Shown here: positions 33,028 to 40,871 of the stretch, one piece after another
How the letters are laid out: every line of letters begins with the position of its first letter
Numbering within the stretch: position 1 is the stretch's first letter
Assembly: GCA_013286495.1 (NCBI GenBank)
Contig: JABDFQ010000010.1
Span: 1 to 51,437 of the forward strand
Direction of reading: 5' to 3'
Origin: Gammaproteobacteria bacterium
GTDB lineage: Bacteria; Pseudomonadota; Gammaproteobacteria; DSM-16500
DNA length: 51,437 bases
The notes under the pieces: generated by a model
The model's input: the letters and a program-made list of their open reading frames with translations, nothing else
Databases searched by the model: none
What the model was told of the DNA's origin: nothing
Made by a program: the position numbers and the translations under genes

Positions 33028-33614
33028 AATTGTTTCATCCAGAATATAAGGGTTTTATATGTGGGAGTTTGTTCGCCAACTTCTTGCCATTCAAACTGGG
33101 TTCGTAATTCAGGATGTTTTGTGTAACCAAAATGCTTCCATACGTCATTCAATGGAATATAATTTTGCGGCTTTCTTGCATCATCCTCTGGTCTTTCTAT
33201 AGCTGCGAAAGTTACAACTTTACTACCATATTTTTTTGCATTATTTTCGCGCAAGCTAAAAAAGTGCCGGTAAATATTACGACCGCGATATTCCGGTCGT
33301 AATACCGATTCTCCAAAGTAAAAAATATCCCGCGGATTGATGAGATTATCTAAAAAAGGCTGCTTAAACTCGCTAGTCTCAAATTCCATTGGTATGGAGG
33401 TTGAAGCTCCTACTACTTCAGAGCCATCAATAACCAAAATAATCATGCAATCAGAACATTTAATATAAGTATCGAGATACTTGTATTCATATTCCAGATT
33501 GCCTTCATAAAGATAAGGATATTCTTTAAAAGTATTAATCCGTAATTTTGCCAATTCTGGAATATATGGAAGAATATCCTGTCCTTTCAGGGATATTATT
33601 TTCAAATCATTCAT
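33024..33614 (-). CDS. GNAT-family acetyltransferase, coupled to the nitrilase
   Basis: A 196-residue GNAT protein: SEVVGASTSIPMEFE (beta strands with ligand contact), IFYFGESVLRPEYRGRNIYR with the R-G-x-G/N-type acetyl-CoA loop, and a C-terminal NDVWKHFGYTKHPELRTQFEW. It overlaps the upstream NTF2-like stop (TAATG) and the downstream nitrilase start. In other genomes GNAT and nitrilase domains of this kind are one polypeptide, supporting a shared pathway. Confidence 0.85.
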   Translation of the reverse strand: MNDLKIISLKGQDILPYIPELAKLRINTFKEYPYLYEGNLEYEYKYLDTYIKCSDCMIILVIDGSEVVGASTSIPMEFETSEFKQPFLDNLINPRDIFYFGESVLRPEYRGRNIYRHFFSLRENNAKKYGSKVVTFAAIERPEDDARKPQNYIPLNDVWKHFGYTKHPELRTQFEWQEVGEQTPTYKTLIFWMKQL

Positions 33615-34018
33615 TATTGACTAACCTGATTAATCCAGTCCTGCATGTTGTAATAAGTGCGTACGCGAGAAATTTTGCCATTTTTAATGGAGAAAAATGA
33701 ACCAACAGGTAATTGATACTGTTGTTGTTTTGCTTCTGGTAATCCTTTATCTGTTGCAAGATATGTTCCTTCAATGGTGAATTCAGCTGCAGCATGAGAA
33801 CCATCTTCAACTGCCATAATGATAATGTCTGAAGCTGTTTCCTTGTAACAATGATTCATATGCTCCATGAATTTTGCAAAAGCGTCTTTTCCGTTTTGCG
33901 TGCCTCCCTGATTAATATCATGGATAACATCGTCGCTGAGGCAATTCATAAATGCCTGCATATCCTGTTTATTAAAAGCATCATAATATTGCTGAATAAG
34001 ATTTTTAGTCGTGTTCAT
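33614..34018 (-). CDS. SnoaL/NTF2-like protein (ketosteroid-isomerase-related)
   Basis: A 134-residue cone-shaped alpha+beta protein: QQYYDAFNKQDMQAFMNCLSD at the start, then HDINQGGTQNGKDAFAKFM, AAEFTIEGTYL and a final IKNGKISRVRTYYN. AAGGA precedes the ATG by about nine bases. It is the first gene of the five-gene overlapping operon that ends with HK2. NTF2-like proteins are enzymes or binding proteins for small hydrophobic ligands; no specific role can be given. Confidence 0.85.
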   Translation of the reverse strand: MNTTKNLIQQYYDAFNKQDMQAFMNCLSDDVIHDINQGGTQNGKDAFAKFMEHMNHCYKETASDIIIMAVEDGSHAAAEFTIEGTYLATDKGLPEAKQQQYQLPVGSFFSIKNGKISRVRTYYNMQDWINQVSQ

Positions 34019-34129
34019 TGGATTATTTCCTTGATGAGATTATACGAAAGGGTTAACTGGAAAATTGCGAGGGGATATTACGCCAGGAATTTCGAAGTTG
34101 CAATTGTTGTGAAAGATATTTTTTTAGTC

Positions 34130-34166
34130 GTTAGTCGGGCGAAGCTCATCGCTCAGCCCAGCTAAC
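34130..34166. terminator. Hairpin between ydgA-like gene and the NTF2 operon
   Basis: GTTAGTCGGGC and GCCCAGCTAAC pair over eleven positions with one mismatch and one wobble around a 15-base loop. It lies downstream of the YdgA-like stop. The plus strand has a run of seven T upstream of the stem, not downstream for the minus-strand transcript, so termination strength is uncertain. Confidence 0.4.
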
Positions 34167-34191
34167 GTATACCTAATAAATTATTTAAAAA

Positions 34192-35901
34192 TTAATGCCA
34201 CGCTTCCCCATTTGCATCAGCAGAGGTTGCCCATTTATAACATCCGCCGCCGGAGTTTCCTGAGCCGCCGCTGCAGCTATCGAGGGAATAGCAATCAAAT
34301 TTTGTGATCGCAGATGGAAATAATACCCACACATTTTTTCCCGATGAGCTATCCATCCAGTAACAACGATAAGCAATAACTGCTGGCGCAGGTGCTGTCA
34401 CAACATGCGAAGGTGAAGCGACAGGAACTGCTACAACTTGCGATGGTGAAGCAACTGGAACAACTGTTGTTTGCGCAGGAGCTGCTGGTGTGGCGGGAGC
34501 CGTTGCTGGCATGGATTGCATAATATCCTGCATGATTGTCGCAGGAATCATTTTTAATTCATCCACACTAATTGTTTTGCCATTCAATTGAATGCTTGGG
34601 CCTTTAACTGTAAGGACAAACGTATAATTCTGATTATTTGTTTGCAAATAACCACGTTGCACCATTGCTGCCAGCACAAACTCTGCCTGTTTTAGAGGGT
34701 CTTGAGGCATCGTGACGGTTTGTGGTTGCTGATTCAAGGTTTGTGTGATGCTCATTGCCATCAGTTTCTGAGCCAGTGCCTGTGGAATTTGTACATTCGC
34801 ATCAATGTTTAATACATTCATTAATGCCTGTAAATTTGCAGGAACACTCATGAGCGATATTTGTATATTCGCAAGCACCGCACCAAGTTCAGTTGTCAAA
34901 CTAAGATTGCTGCTAATTTTACTGTTCGGTGTAAATAACTTAACAATCACTTCATCTGGATTGGGTTCCTGATTATTCCAGTTTTTATAATTATCAAATA
35001 TGTAACCAAGATTAATATCATTCAGTGAGAATACATGTTTTGCCAGCGAAATATACTGGACAGGAAATGTTGCAGGAAAATTAATCGTCTGTATGAAAGT
35101 TTCAGAATGATACTGATAAATCTTGTCTTTCATACTGTAATCAGCTTTTACAGTGAGATCTGTAAGATCAAATGTTCTGCCATCCTGCCATTTTGCTGTG
35201 ATTTTTGGGATGCTTGCAGTACCCACTCCAGTCATTGCATTAGGCGATTGACGTTCAGCAGAATTTGAAAATTGCATTGCATCAACGGAAACATTAGGCA
35301 GATTATACATCACAAAATTTGCATTCAGTTTGCCGAATGTAAGCGTATTATTTAATTTTTCAATTAAACTATTTGCAATAACAATTTTGCTATCACCTTT
35401 CAAGCCACCCCAGGTAACTAATCCTTCAAGCGATTTTGGTGCGACTGTGTAAATATAAGTCCACTTGTTACCACTCAATGATGCGAGTGTGTGAATTTGC
35501 AGAAATCCAGATTCATCTGTCTTTATTATCATGGACAAGAATTCAGGTAGAAAAACAGATGTATCAATTGATGCAGCAGCAAGACGCGGTGAACTGTCAA
35601 ACCAGACGAGTGGACCATGATGAATGATGGATTTGACATGAAAGGTGATCGGAACAGTTGGTCGATTGGGTCGTTGTTTGATAGTCGTGATGGATAAATC
35701 AGCTGTTGATTGTAACCACCCCATTTGATAATTATCGATTTTTATTTCTGTCTTGTCAGCAGTATTATTTTCTTTGGCCAATTCGTTTTGTAGTAATCCA
35801 ACTTGCTGATAAAAAGAATTTTTAAATAAGTAACCATCAATAAATGGTGCTGCAGCAATGATGATTGCAACAATGACGATGAGATAAATGAGTTTTCTCA
35901 T
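34192..35901 (-). CDS. YdgA/DUF945-family protein with Cys-rich C-terminal tail
   Basis: A 569-residue protein anchored by one N-terminal helix (about 3-22) with a long periplasmic beta-rich DUF945 domain (about 30-450). Marks are DNYQMGWLQSTADLS and FHVKSIIHHGPLVW. The C-terminus departs from the family: an Ala/Pro-rich linker with imperfect PVASPSQVVA/PVASPSHVVT repeats (about 470-510), then a short domain with four to five Cys (YRCYWMDSSSGKNVWVLFP, DCYSLDSCSGGSGNSGGGC). This tail may form disulfides in the periplasm. It is monocistronic. Confidence 0.8.
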   Translation of the reverse strand: MRKLIYLIVIVAIIIAAAPFIDGYLFKNSFYQQVGLLQNELAKENNTADKTEIKIDNYQMGWLQSTADLSITTIKQRPNRPTVPITFHVKSIIHHGPLVWFDSSPRLAAASIDTSVFLPEFLSMIIKTDESGFLQIHTLASLSGNKWTYIYTVAPKSLEGLVTWGGLKGDSKIVIANSLIEKLNNTLTFGKLNANFVMYNLPNVSVDAMQFSNSAERQSPNAMTGVGTASIPKITAKWQDGRTFDLTDLTVKADYSMKDKIYQYHSETFIQTINFPATFPVQYISLAKHVFSLNDINLGYIFDNYKNWNNQEPNPDEVIVKLFTPNSKISSNLSLTTELGAVLANIQISLMSVPANLQALMNVLNIDANVQIPQALAQKLMAMSITQTLNQQPQTVTMPQDPLKQAEFVLAAMVQRGYLQTNNQNYTFVLTVKGPSIQLNGKTISVDELKMIPATIMQDIMQSMPATAPATPAAPAQTTVVPVASPSQVVAVPVASPSHVVTAPAPAVIAYRCYWMDSSSGKNVWVLFPSAITKFDCYSLDSCSGGSGNSGGGCYKWATSADANGEAWH

Positions 35902-36026
35902 TGGGTAGCCTCTTTTGAATTAAGTCGTGAAAAAATGTTTTATTAATTTAAGCATTATATCATGCGACCAGAGGCAACCCAAAGATTTTATAAACTTAAC
36001 TTTTTAACAAGCCATTGAAAAATAGC

Positions 36027-36812
36027 TTATTCACTTCCACCTTCTGCTTTTTTGATCGAGTGTTGCAAATTTTCATCAGACAAATTTGTCTTTGCAAACG
36101 ATGTAGTCGCTGGAAGATAAACTTCCACTGTCTGCAAGGATTGCAAGCTGACTTGTGCATTTTTATCCAGCTCAATTTCCAACACATGCCCACCTGTGCT
36201 GCGATCTTTTGTTACAAAGTGCAAGTGCAAGCCAGGAACGGCTATTCCTGCCCAGTATTTTGGAAACCAGAATCCAACAATACTTCCTTCCACATTATTC
36301 AAATGAAAAATGGCTTGTTCGGAAGATGCCTTGGTTAATAGCGGATAAGGTTTTTTCTGTTTGCGCAAACTTCTGAGTGTGAGTGATTTGAATGTGCCAT
36401 CAATGCGTATCGCATGCGGAATATTTTTATTGCCAAAATATGCATTCAAGGTTTTACCCAATTGCTGATAATCATGAATGGCAGATAATGTTTTTTGCAT
36501 TTGAGGGTGGAAAAATGTGACTTCAGCAAATGGTACGATTTGCGAAGTACGCACAGATTTCAATTTGCCATTCGCTTCAATCTGATAATAACTGCCATCA
36601 ATCGCAACCATTTCACCATTGAGATCGAGAAAAGTTCCCAAACCAAAATCACCATGTTTCATCAGATTGCCATATGTATAATCACCATCGTAAACACCTT
36701 GCGTGAGTGAGCCTATGGTTGCTACCTGAAAAACAGGCTGATTTGCTGCGTTTGCTGGCATGACATGCAAACCGAGTGTTATAAATAATGTAGATATAAA
36801 TTTATGTTTCAT
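36027..36812 (-). CDS. Alpha-acetolactate decarboxylase with signal peptide
   Basis: A 261-residue protein: signal peptide MKHKFISTLFITLGLHVMPANA, then GVYDGDYTYGNLMKHGDFGLGTF and EMVAIDGSYYQI, both classic for the family. The zinc-site segment is GLHLHFVTKDRSTGGHVLE. The enzyme converts acetolactate to acetoin. Secreted forms exist in Gram-positive bacteria; here a periplasmic location is inferred. It starts within the last codons of ahpD (4-base overlap), so it is coupled to a peroxide-defence pair rather than to acetolactate synthase. Confidence 0.9.
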   Translation of the reverse strand: MKHKFISTLFITLGLHVMPANAANQPVFQVATIGSLTQGVYDGDYTYGNLMKHGDFGLGTFLDLNGEMVAIDGSYYQIEANGKLKSVRTSQIVPFAEVTFFHPQMQKTLSAIHDYQQLGKTLNAYFGNKNIPHAIRIDGTFKSLTLRSLRKQKKPYPLLTKASSEQAIFHLNNVEGSIVGFWFPKYWAGIAVPGLHLHFVTKDRSTGGHVLEIELDKNAQVSLQSLQTVEVYLPATTSFAKTNLSDENLQHSIKKAEGGSE

Positions 36813-37339
36813 GTTGATACTCCAATTGCCATGGATGTTGCGTTGATGACAGAAGCAATACGAATGGAGGATTGTATTGCGAGTTTACTCATACCAGATT
36901 TGATTAATTCATTAGTATGCGCATCCATACACATACCGCAACCATTCAATGCTGATGCTGCGAGAGAATATAATTCAAAATCCATTTTTTCAATTCCAGG
37001 GTTAGCAATCACATTCATGCGTAAGCGTGCTGGCATACTGGAAAAGGATTTATCACTGGATAAATGAATAAATCGATAGTAAATATTATTCATCGCCATG
37101 ATGGTTGCAGCAGATTTGGCAGCAGTGATTTCTGCATCAGATAAAATGTTTGTCACTTCATCCAGCACAGCCTGAATGACAAGAGAATTGCCAGTCGTAT
37201 ATGCACTCGTCAAGGCAATACCTGCTATCTGATTATCTTGTAAATCCGGTACACCTTCTGCAGTTAAAATAGTTGATAAATTCAATTTAATATCTTTCGC
37301 AAAATCGGGTAATGTATTTTTTAATGATTCGATACTCAT
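36809..37339 (-). CDS. ahpD: Alkyl hydroperoxidase AhpD
   Basis: A 176-residue helical protein with the redox motif NGCGMCMDAH (C-x-x-C-x-x-x-H) that regenerates AhpC, and with SAYTTGNSLVIQAV and YRFIHLSSDKSF typical of AhpD. It overlaps ahpC by four bases and the acetolactate decarboxylase by four bases. AhpD takes electrons from lipoylated proteins in mycobacteria; this may be similar here. Confidence 0.92.
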   Translation of the reverse strand: MSIESLKNTLPDFAKDIKLNLSTILTAEGVPDLQDNQIAGIALTSAYTTGNSLVIQAVLDEVTNILSDAEITAAKSAATIMAMNNIYYRFIHLSSDKSFSSMPARLRMNVIANPGIEKMDFELYSLAASALNGCGMCMDAHTNELIKSGMSKLAIQSSIRIASVINATSMAIGVST

Positions 37340-37878
37340 ACAGCAACCTCCAGCGTTTTTTCACCTTTCTGCCAATTGCAGGGACAAAGTTCATCAGTTT
37401 GCAAAGCATCCAGTACACGTAATACTTCTTTTGGATTTCTACCCACATTCAAATCAGTGACCATGGTGAAACGAATAATTCCTTTGGGATCGACAATAAA
37501 CGTCGCTCGTTTGGCAACACCTTCATCCTTGTCAAGAATACCTAATGCCGTGCTGAGTTCACGTTTGATATCCGCTAGCATGGGAAAAGGTAAATTAGCT
37601 AATTGTTCATTTTGCTGACGCCAGGCAAGATGCACGAATTCAGAATCGGTACTCGCGCCCAGAATGATTGCATCACGCTCGAGAAATTCTGCATGCAATT
37701 TTCCAAATTCAGCGATTTCAGTTGGACAGACAAAAGTAAAATCCTTCGGCCAAAAGAACAATACCTGCCATTTATCCTGGTAAGTCCTATGATTTATTTC
37801 AATAAAAGCATTTTCAATCTTCGATGATACGACTGCTTTCATGGAAAATTCGGGAAATAATTCGCCGGTTGATAACAT
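37336..37878 (-). CDS. ahpC: Alkyl hydroperoxide reductase AhpC (2-Cys peroxiredoxin)
   Basis: A 180-residue peroxiredoxin. FFWPKDFTFVCPTE holds the peroxidatic Cys, and DELCPCNWQKGEKTL near the C-terminus holds the resolving cysteines in the C-x-C form seen in AhpD-dependent AhpC. AGGAG lies nine bases before the ATG. It is the first gene of a three-gene coupled operon. No OxyR site could be identified by eye in the upstream 150 bases. Confidence 0.94.
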   Translation of the reverse strand: MLSTGELFPEFSMKAVVSSKIENAFIEINHRTYQDKWQVLFFWPKDFTFVCPTEIAEFGKLHAEFLERDAIILGASTDSEFVHLAWRQQNEQLANLPFPMLADIKRELSTALGILDKDEGVAKRATFIVDPKGIIRFTMVTDLNVGRNPKEVLRVLDALQTDELCPCNWQKGEKTLEVAV

Positions 37879-38032
37879 GGTTTTTCTCCTGATTTAAAAT
37901 GAAGATTGAGTATGAAGGATTCAGCTGTGGGGGAATAATCGATAATTTTTATTGAATTGATAAGCCATGCTTATGAGTAATTCAATGTAGCATCAGCACT
38001 TGTATATATGCTAAATTCGCTCTTTAAATTTT

Positions 38033-39166
38033 ATGTCTGATCTTGCCATGAACAATATTTTTTGCCGTTTTTTTATTCTGGATATTCTGATTTTATTATT
38101 CCTGTTCATGCAGACAGGTTGTCATACACAAACACCACCAGTGACTTCATCACGATTAGCGCCTTTTACCTTGCGACCTGTTTCCTATTCAGCATTGCCA
38201 AACTGGAATAAGGATCATGTGGCTGAAACCTGGCCTGCTTTTCTACGTTCATGTAATAAATTAATTCGTTATCAGAAATGGCATGCAGTGTGTGTGCAGG
38301 CACGCAACATGCAACATCCTTCTGACAAAGCAGTGCGAAATTTTTTTGAAACATATTTCAAACCCTATCAAGTGAAATCTGGCAATCATACCGAAGGTTT
38401 ATTTACAGGTTATTACGAACCAGAGATTCATGGATCACGCACAAGAAGTACACGTTTTAATACTGCTATTTACAAACGTCCTGATGATCTCATTATGATT
38501 GAAGACCTCGGAATTTTTCGACCTGATCTGAAAGGCATTCGCATTGCTGGCAGATCAGTGCGTGGTAGTTTAAAGCCTTATTACACGCATGAACAAATTA
38601 ATAAAGGTGCACTTTCCGGCAATGAATTAATCTGGATTGAAGACCCAGTGGAATCTTTTTTTATCCAGGTGCAAGGTTCTGCTTCAGTCAAACTGGATAA
38701 TGGCGAATCCATTCGACTTGTTTATGCAGGTACCAATGGACATGCTTACACGGCAATTGGTACGGTGCTGGTGCGTGAGCATGGTGTTGCATCGCGTCAT
38801 ATCTCCATGCAAAGTATTCGCGACTGGCTGAAGGCGCATCCTGCAAAATCGCAGGAAATCCTGCAACAAAATGCTTCGTATGTTTTTTTCACAGAAATGA
38901 AAGGTGAAGGTCCGATTGGTGATCACGGCGTTGTATTAACACCAGGAAGAAGTCTCGCAGTTGATACACGTTATATTCCTCATGGCACACCTGTCTGGCT
39001 GGATACCAATAATGTTAAACGCCTGGTGATTGCGCAAGATAAAGGTGGTGCAATCAAAGGACCAATTCGCGGTGATTTATTCTGGGGTACAGGTGATAAA
39101 GCAGGCGAATTAGCTGGTTCCATGAAAGCGAAAGGTGGATATTTTATTTTGCTTCCTGAGAAGTAA
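38033..39166 (+). CDS. mltA: Membrane-bound lytic murein transglycosylase A
   Basis: A 377-residue lipoprotein: the signal segment ends FLFMQTGC with the lipid-modified Cys at about residue 30. The MltA barrel follows (GLFTGYYEPEIHGS, IEDPVESFFIQVQGSA, YAGTNGHAYTAIG). The 3D domain has LDTNNVKRLVIAQDKGGAIK, GPIRGDLFWGTG with the catalytic Asp. It cleaves peptidoglycan glycan strands to anhydro-muropeptides at the outer membrane. No clear ribosome site precedes the first ATG; an ATG at 38048 is possible. Confidence 0.93.
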   Translation: MSDLAMNNIFCRFFILDILILLFLFMQTGCHTQTPPVTSSRLAPFTLRPVSYSALPNWNKDHVAETWPAFLRSCNKLIRYQKWHAVCVQARNMQHPSDKAVRNFFETYFKPYQVKSGNHTEGLFTGYYEPEIHGSRTRSTRFNTAIYKRPDDLIMIEDLGIFRPDLKGIRIAGRSVRGSLKPYYTHEQINKGALSGNELIWIEDPVESFFIQVQGSASVKLDNGESIRLVYAGTNGHAYTAIGTVLVREHGVASRHISMQSIRDWLKAHPAKSQEILQQNASYVFFTEMKGEGPIGDHGVVLTPGRSLAVDTRYIPHGTPVWLDTNNVKRLVIAQDKGGAIKGPIRGDLFWGTGDKAGELAGSMKAKGGYFILLPEK

Positions 39167-39173
39167 CGGAAGT

Positions 39174-39222
39174 ACTCCTTCCCCCAAAGGGGGAAGGTGC
39201 CGACAGGCGGATGGGGGAGTAT
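39174..39222. repeat. Intergenic hairpin repeat between mltA and the kinase gene
   Basis: CCTTCCCCC and GGGGGAAGG pair perfectly around AAA (39177-39197). The unit continues to ATGGGGGAGT, whose end is complementary to the ACTCC at its start, giving a longer imperfect stem. It is much more GC-rich than its surroundings and resembles dispersed intergenic repeats seen in many bacteria. It may serve as a bidirectional terminator for the convergent genes. Confidence 0.6.
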
Positions 39223-39231
39223 AAAAGTAAT

Positions 39232-40674
39232 TCACAGTTTCTTAGGTTTTATTTCATTATTAACTATTGGTTGTTTACCAGCCTGATTCGCTGCAGTTTC
39301 CTGCCGCAATCGATTCTTGATTTGATCAGGCAGGTAATGATGATTATTAATATTATTCACAATCGTTCTTAACCTGCCATTTTTATCCATCAGCGCATCA
39401 AGTTCCTTATCAGTAAAATTTTCTGCTGGATGACCTTGTATTTTGTTATCCAACTTATTTAATGCGCTTAGTTTTATGCCTTTAGTGGTTTTTGTTTTGA
39501 AAAAAGCTTCAGCATGTTCTTTGGAAACTAATTGTCTATACGCATCTATCTGGTTGAGAATAATTTGCTGTAGATTAGTTTTGGTGTCTCTTAAATTTTG
39601 CACGGCATCAGAGATCGTAACACGTGAATCAGGATGTGGATGTGATAATTGCGTTAAAGTACGCATTAATTCGTCCGGTACTTTTTGTCCTAACAAAAAT
39701 TCCGGCTCCGCTTTTTTTTGAAATGTAGCAGCTCGATCAAGTAAAAATTTAATCTCGGTATTGGTATTATTAGCTTTATGTTTATCTGCTTGCTGATTTT
39801 CACCCCATACTTCGCGCAATATCAATCCCATCTGGAATGCATCATATGAAGGTTGATCGAGGCGATTATTGTAACCAGGTTGTGCTGCTTCTGGAGGTAC
39901 CCAGAAAGTCGTGCCGCCGGGTACCGTTTTTCCTGAATTAATTCTGGTTGCCAATCCAAAATCAATAATTTTTACTTCAAGCGGTTGCTCAGGTTTAACA
40001 ATAATATTGTCAGGTTTCAGATCGCGATGAATGATTCCTTTTACATGCAAGTCTGCTAATGCTTCCATTAATTTAATCGACAAATCGAGTCTCTCGAGGG
40101 AGCTGGGAGGATTTCTTTCCCATTCCTTGAGTAATTCAGTGAGTGTCATGCGCTGATATTTTTCACCGCGAATAAAACTGTTTTTTCTGACGCCATCTTT
40201 TTTTTGTGAGCGTAATTTTTTTGTTCCTGCTGGCGGATTGGCAAGGCGCGTGAGTGTGCGTTCATTTTGGAATTGTTCGCGTTTTGATTGTTCATCATAG
40301 CCATAAGGTATGATTTTGATGAATTCATTTTGTACGGGGAAAAACTCGAGATTATTATCAATGTATCGCAGATCGCCTGTAACATCGTATGCGCGACCGC
40401 CACCACCTGCACCTAGTTTTTTATTATCTTCCTGCGTAAAGACAGTATAAAAATATTCTTTGTCATCAGCAGTTTTTCCTTCAGCATCCATCAATGCTGA
40501 TCTGACTAGCGAATGAGAAAGTATAAATTCAACCTTCCCAAATTGATATATTGTATTGGCTTCGAAAACACGGACCCTGGCTTTTTTATCGCTAAGTTCA
40601 TCAGCCTTGAGAAAGGCAGTCAGAATGTTTTTTTCATCATCAGTCAAATGAAGCAGGTCGTAGTATTTAGCCAC
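39232..40674 (-). CDS. Eukaryotic-type Ser/Thr protein kinase, candidate secreted effector
   Basis: A 480-residue soluble protein with a complete kinase core. Glycine-rich loop LGAGGGGRAYDV (about 87-98), lysine K120 (FIKIIPYG), candidate helix-C Glu E138, catalytic loop HRDLKPDN at 216-223, DFG at 238-240 and a PPEA segment near 260. An N-terminal 85-residue and a C-terminal 120-residue extension (helical, ending NNEIKPKKL) flank it. There are no membrane helices and no PASTA domains, unlike housekeeping Hanks kinases. Legionella LegK-type effectors have this look. It is divergent from another kinase-like candidate. Translocation is inference. Confidence 0.82.
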   Translation of the reverse strand: MAKYYDLLHLTDDEKNILTAFLKADELSDKKARVRVFEANTIYQFGKVEFILSHSLVRSALMDAEGKTADDKEYFYTVFTQEDNKKLGAGGGGRAYDVTGDLRYIDNNLEFFPVQNEFIKIIPYGYDEQSKREQFQNERTLTRLANPPAGTKKLRSQKKDGVRKNSFIRGEKYQRMTLTELLKEWERNPPSSLERLDLSIKLMEALADLHVKGIIHRDLKPDNIIVKPEQPLEVKIIDFGLATRINSGKTVPGGTTFWVPPEAAQPGYNNRLDQPSYDAFQMGLILREVWGENQQADKHKANNTNTEIKFLLDRAATFQKKAEPEFLLGQKVPDELMRTLTQLSHPHPDSRVTISDAVQNLRDTKTNLQQIILNQIDAYRQLVSKEHAEAFFKTKTTKGIKLSALNKLDNKIQGHPAENFTDKELDALMDKNGRLRTIVNNINNHHYLPDQIKNRLRQETAANQAGKQPIVNNEIKPKKL

Positions 40675-40871
40675 TTTAATCCTCGTTTTGTATTATTTGA
40701 AATCTTTATATATTAATTATATCAGCTATTATATTCGCAGATTTATTAACATATTATTAAAAAAAAGAATAAATACAGTAGTTTATTAAAGTCGGCTAAT
40801 TAAGTTTAATTTAATAATTGTTATATATAATTGATATTATTTTAAAATATTACAAAACGAGAAGTGTGTGT

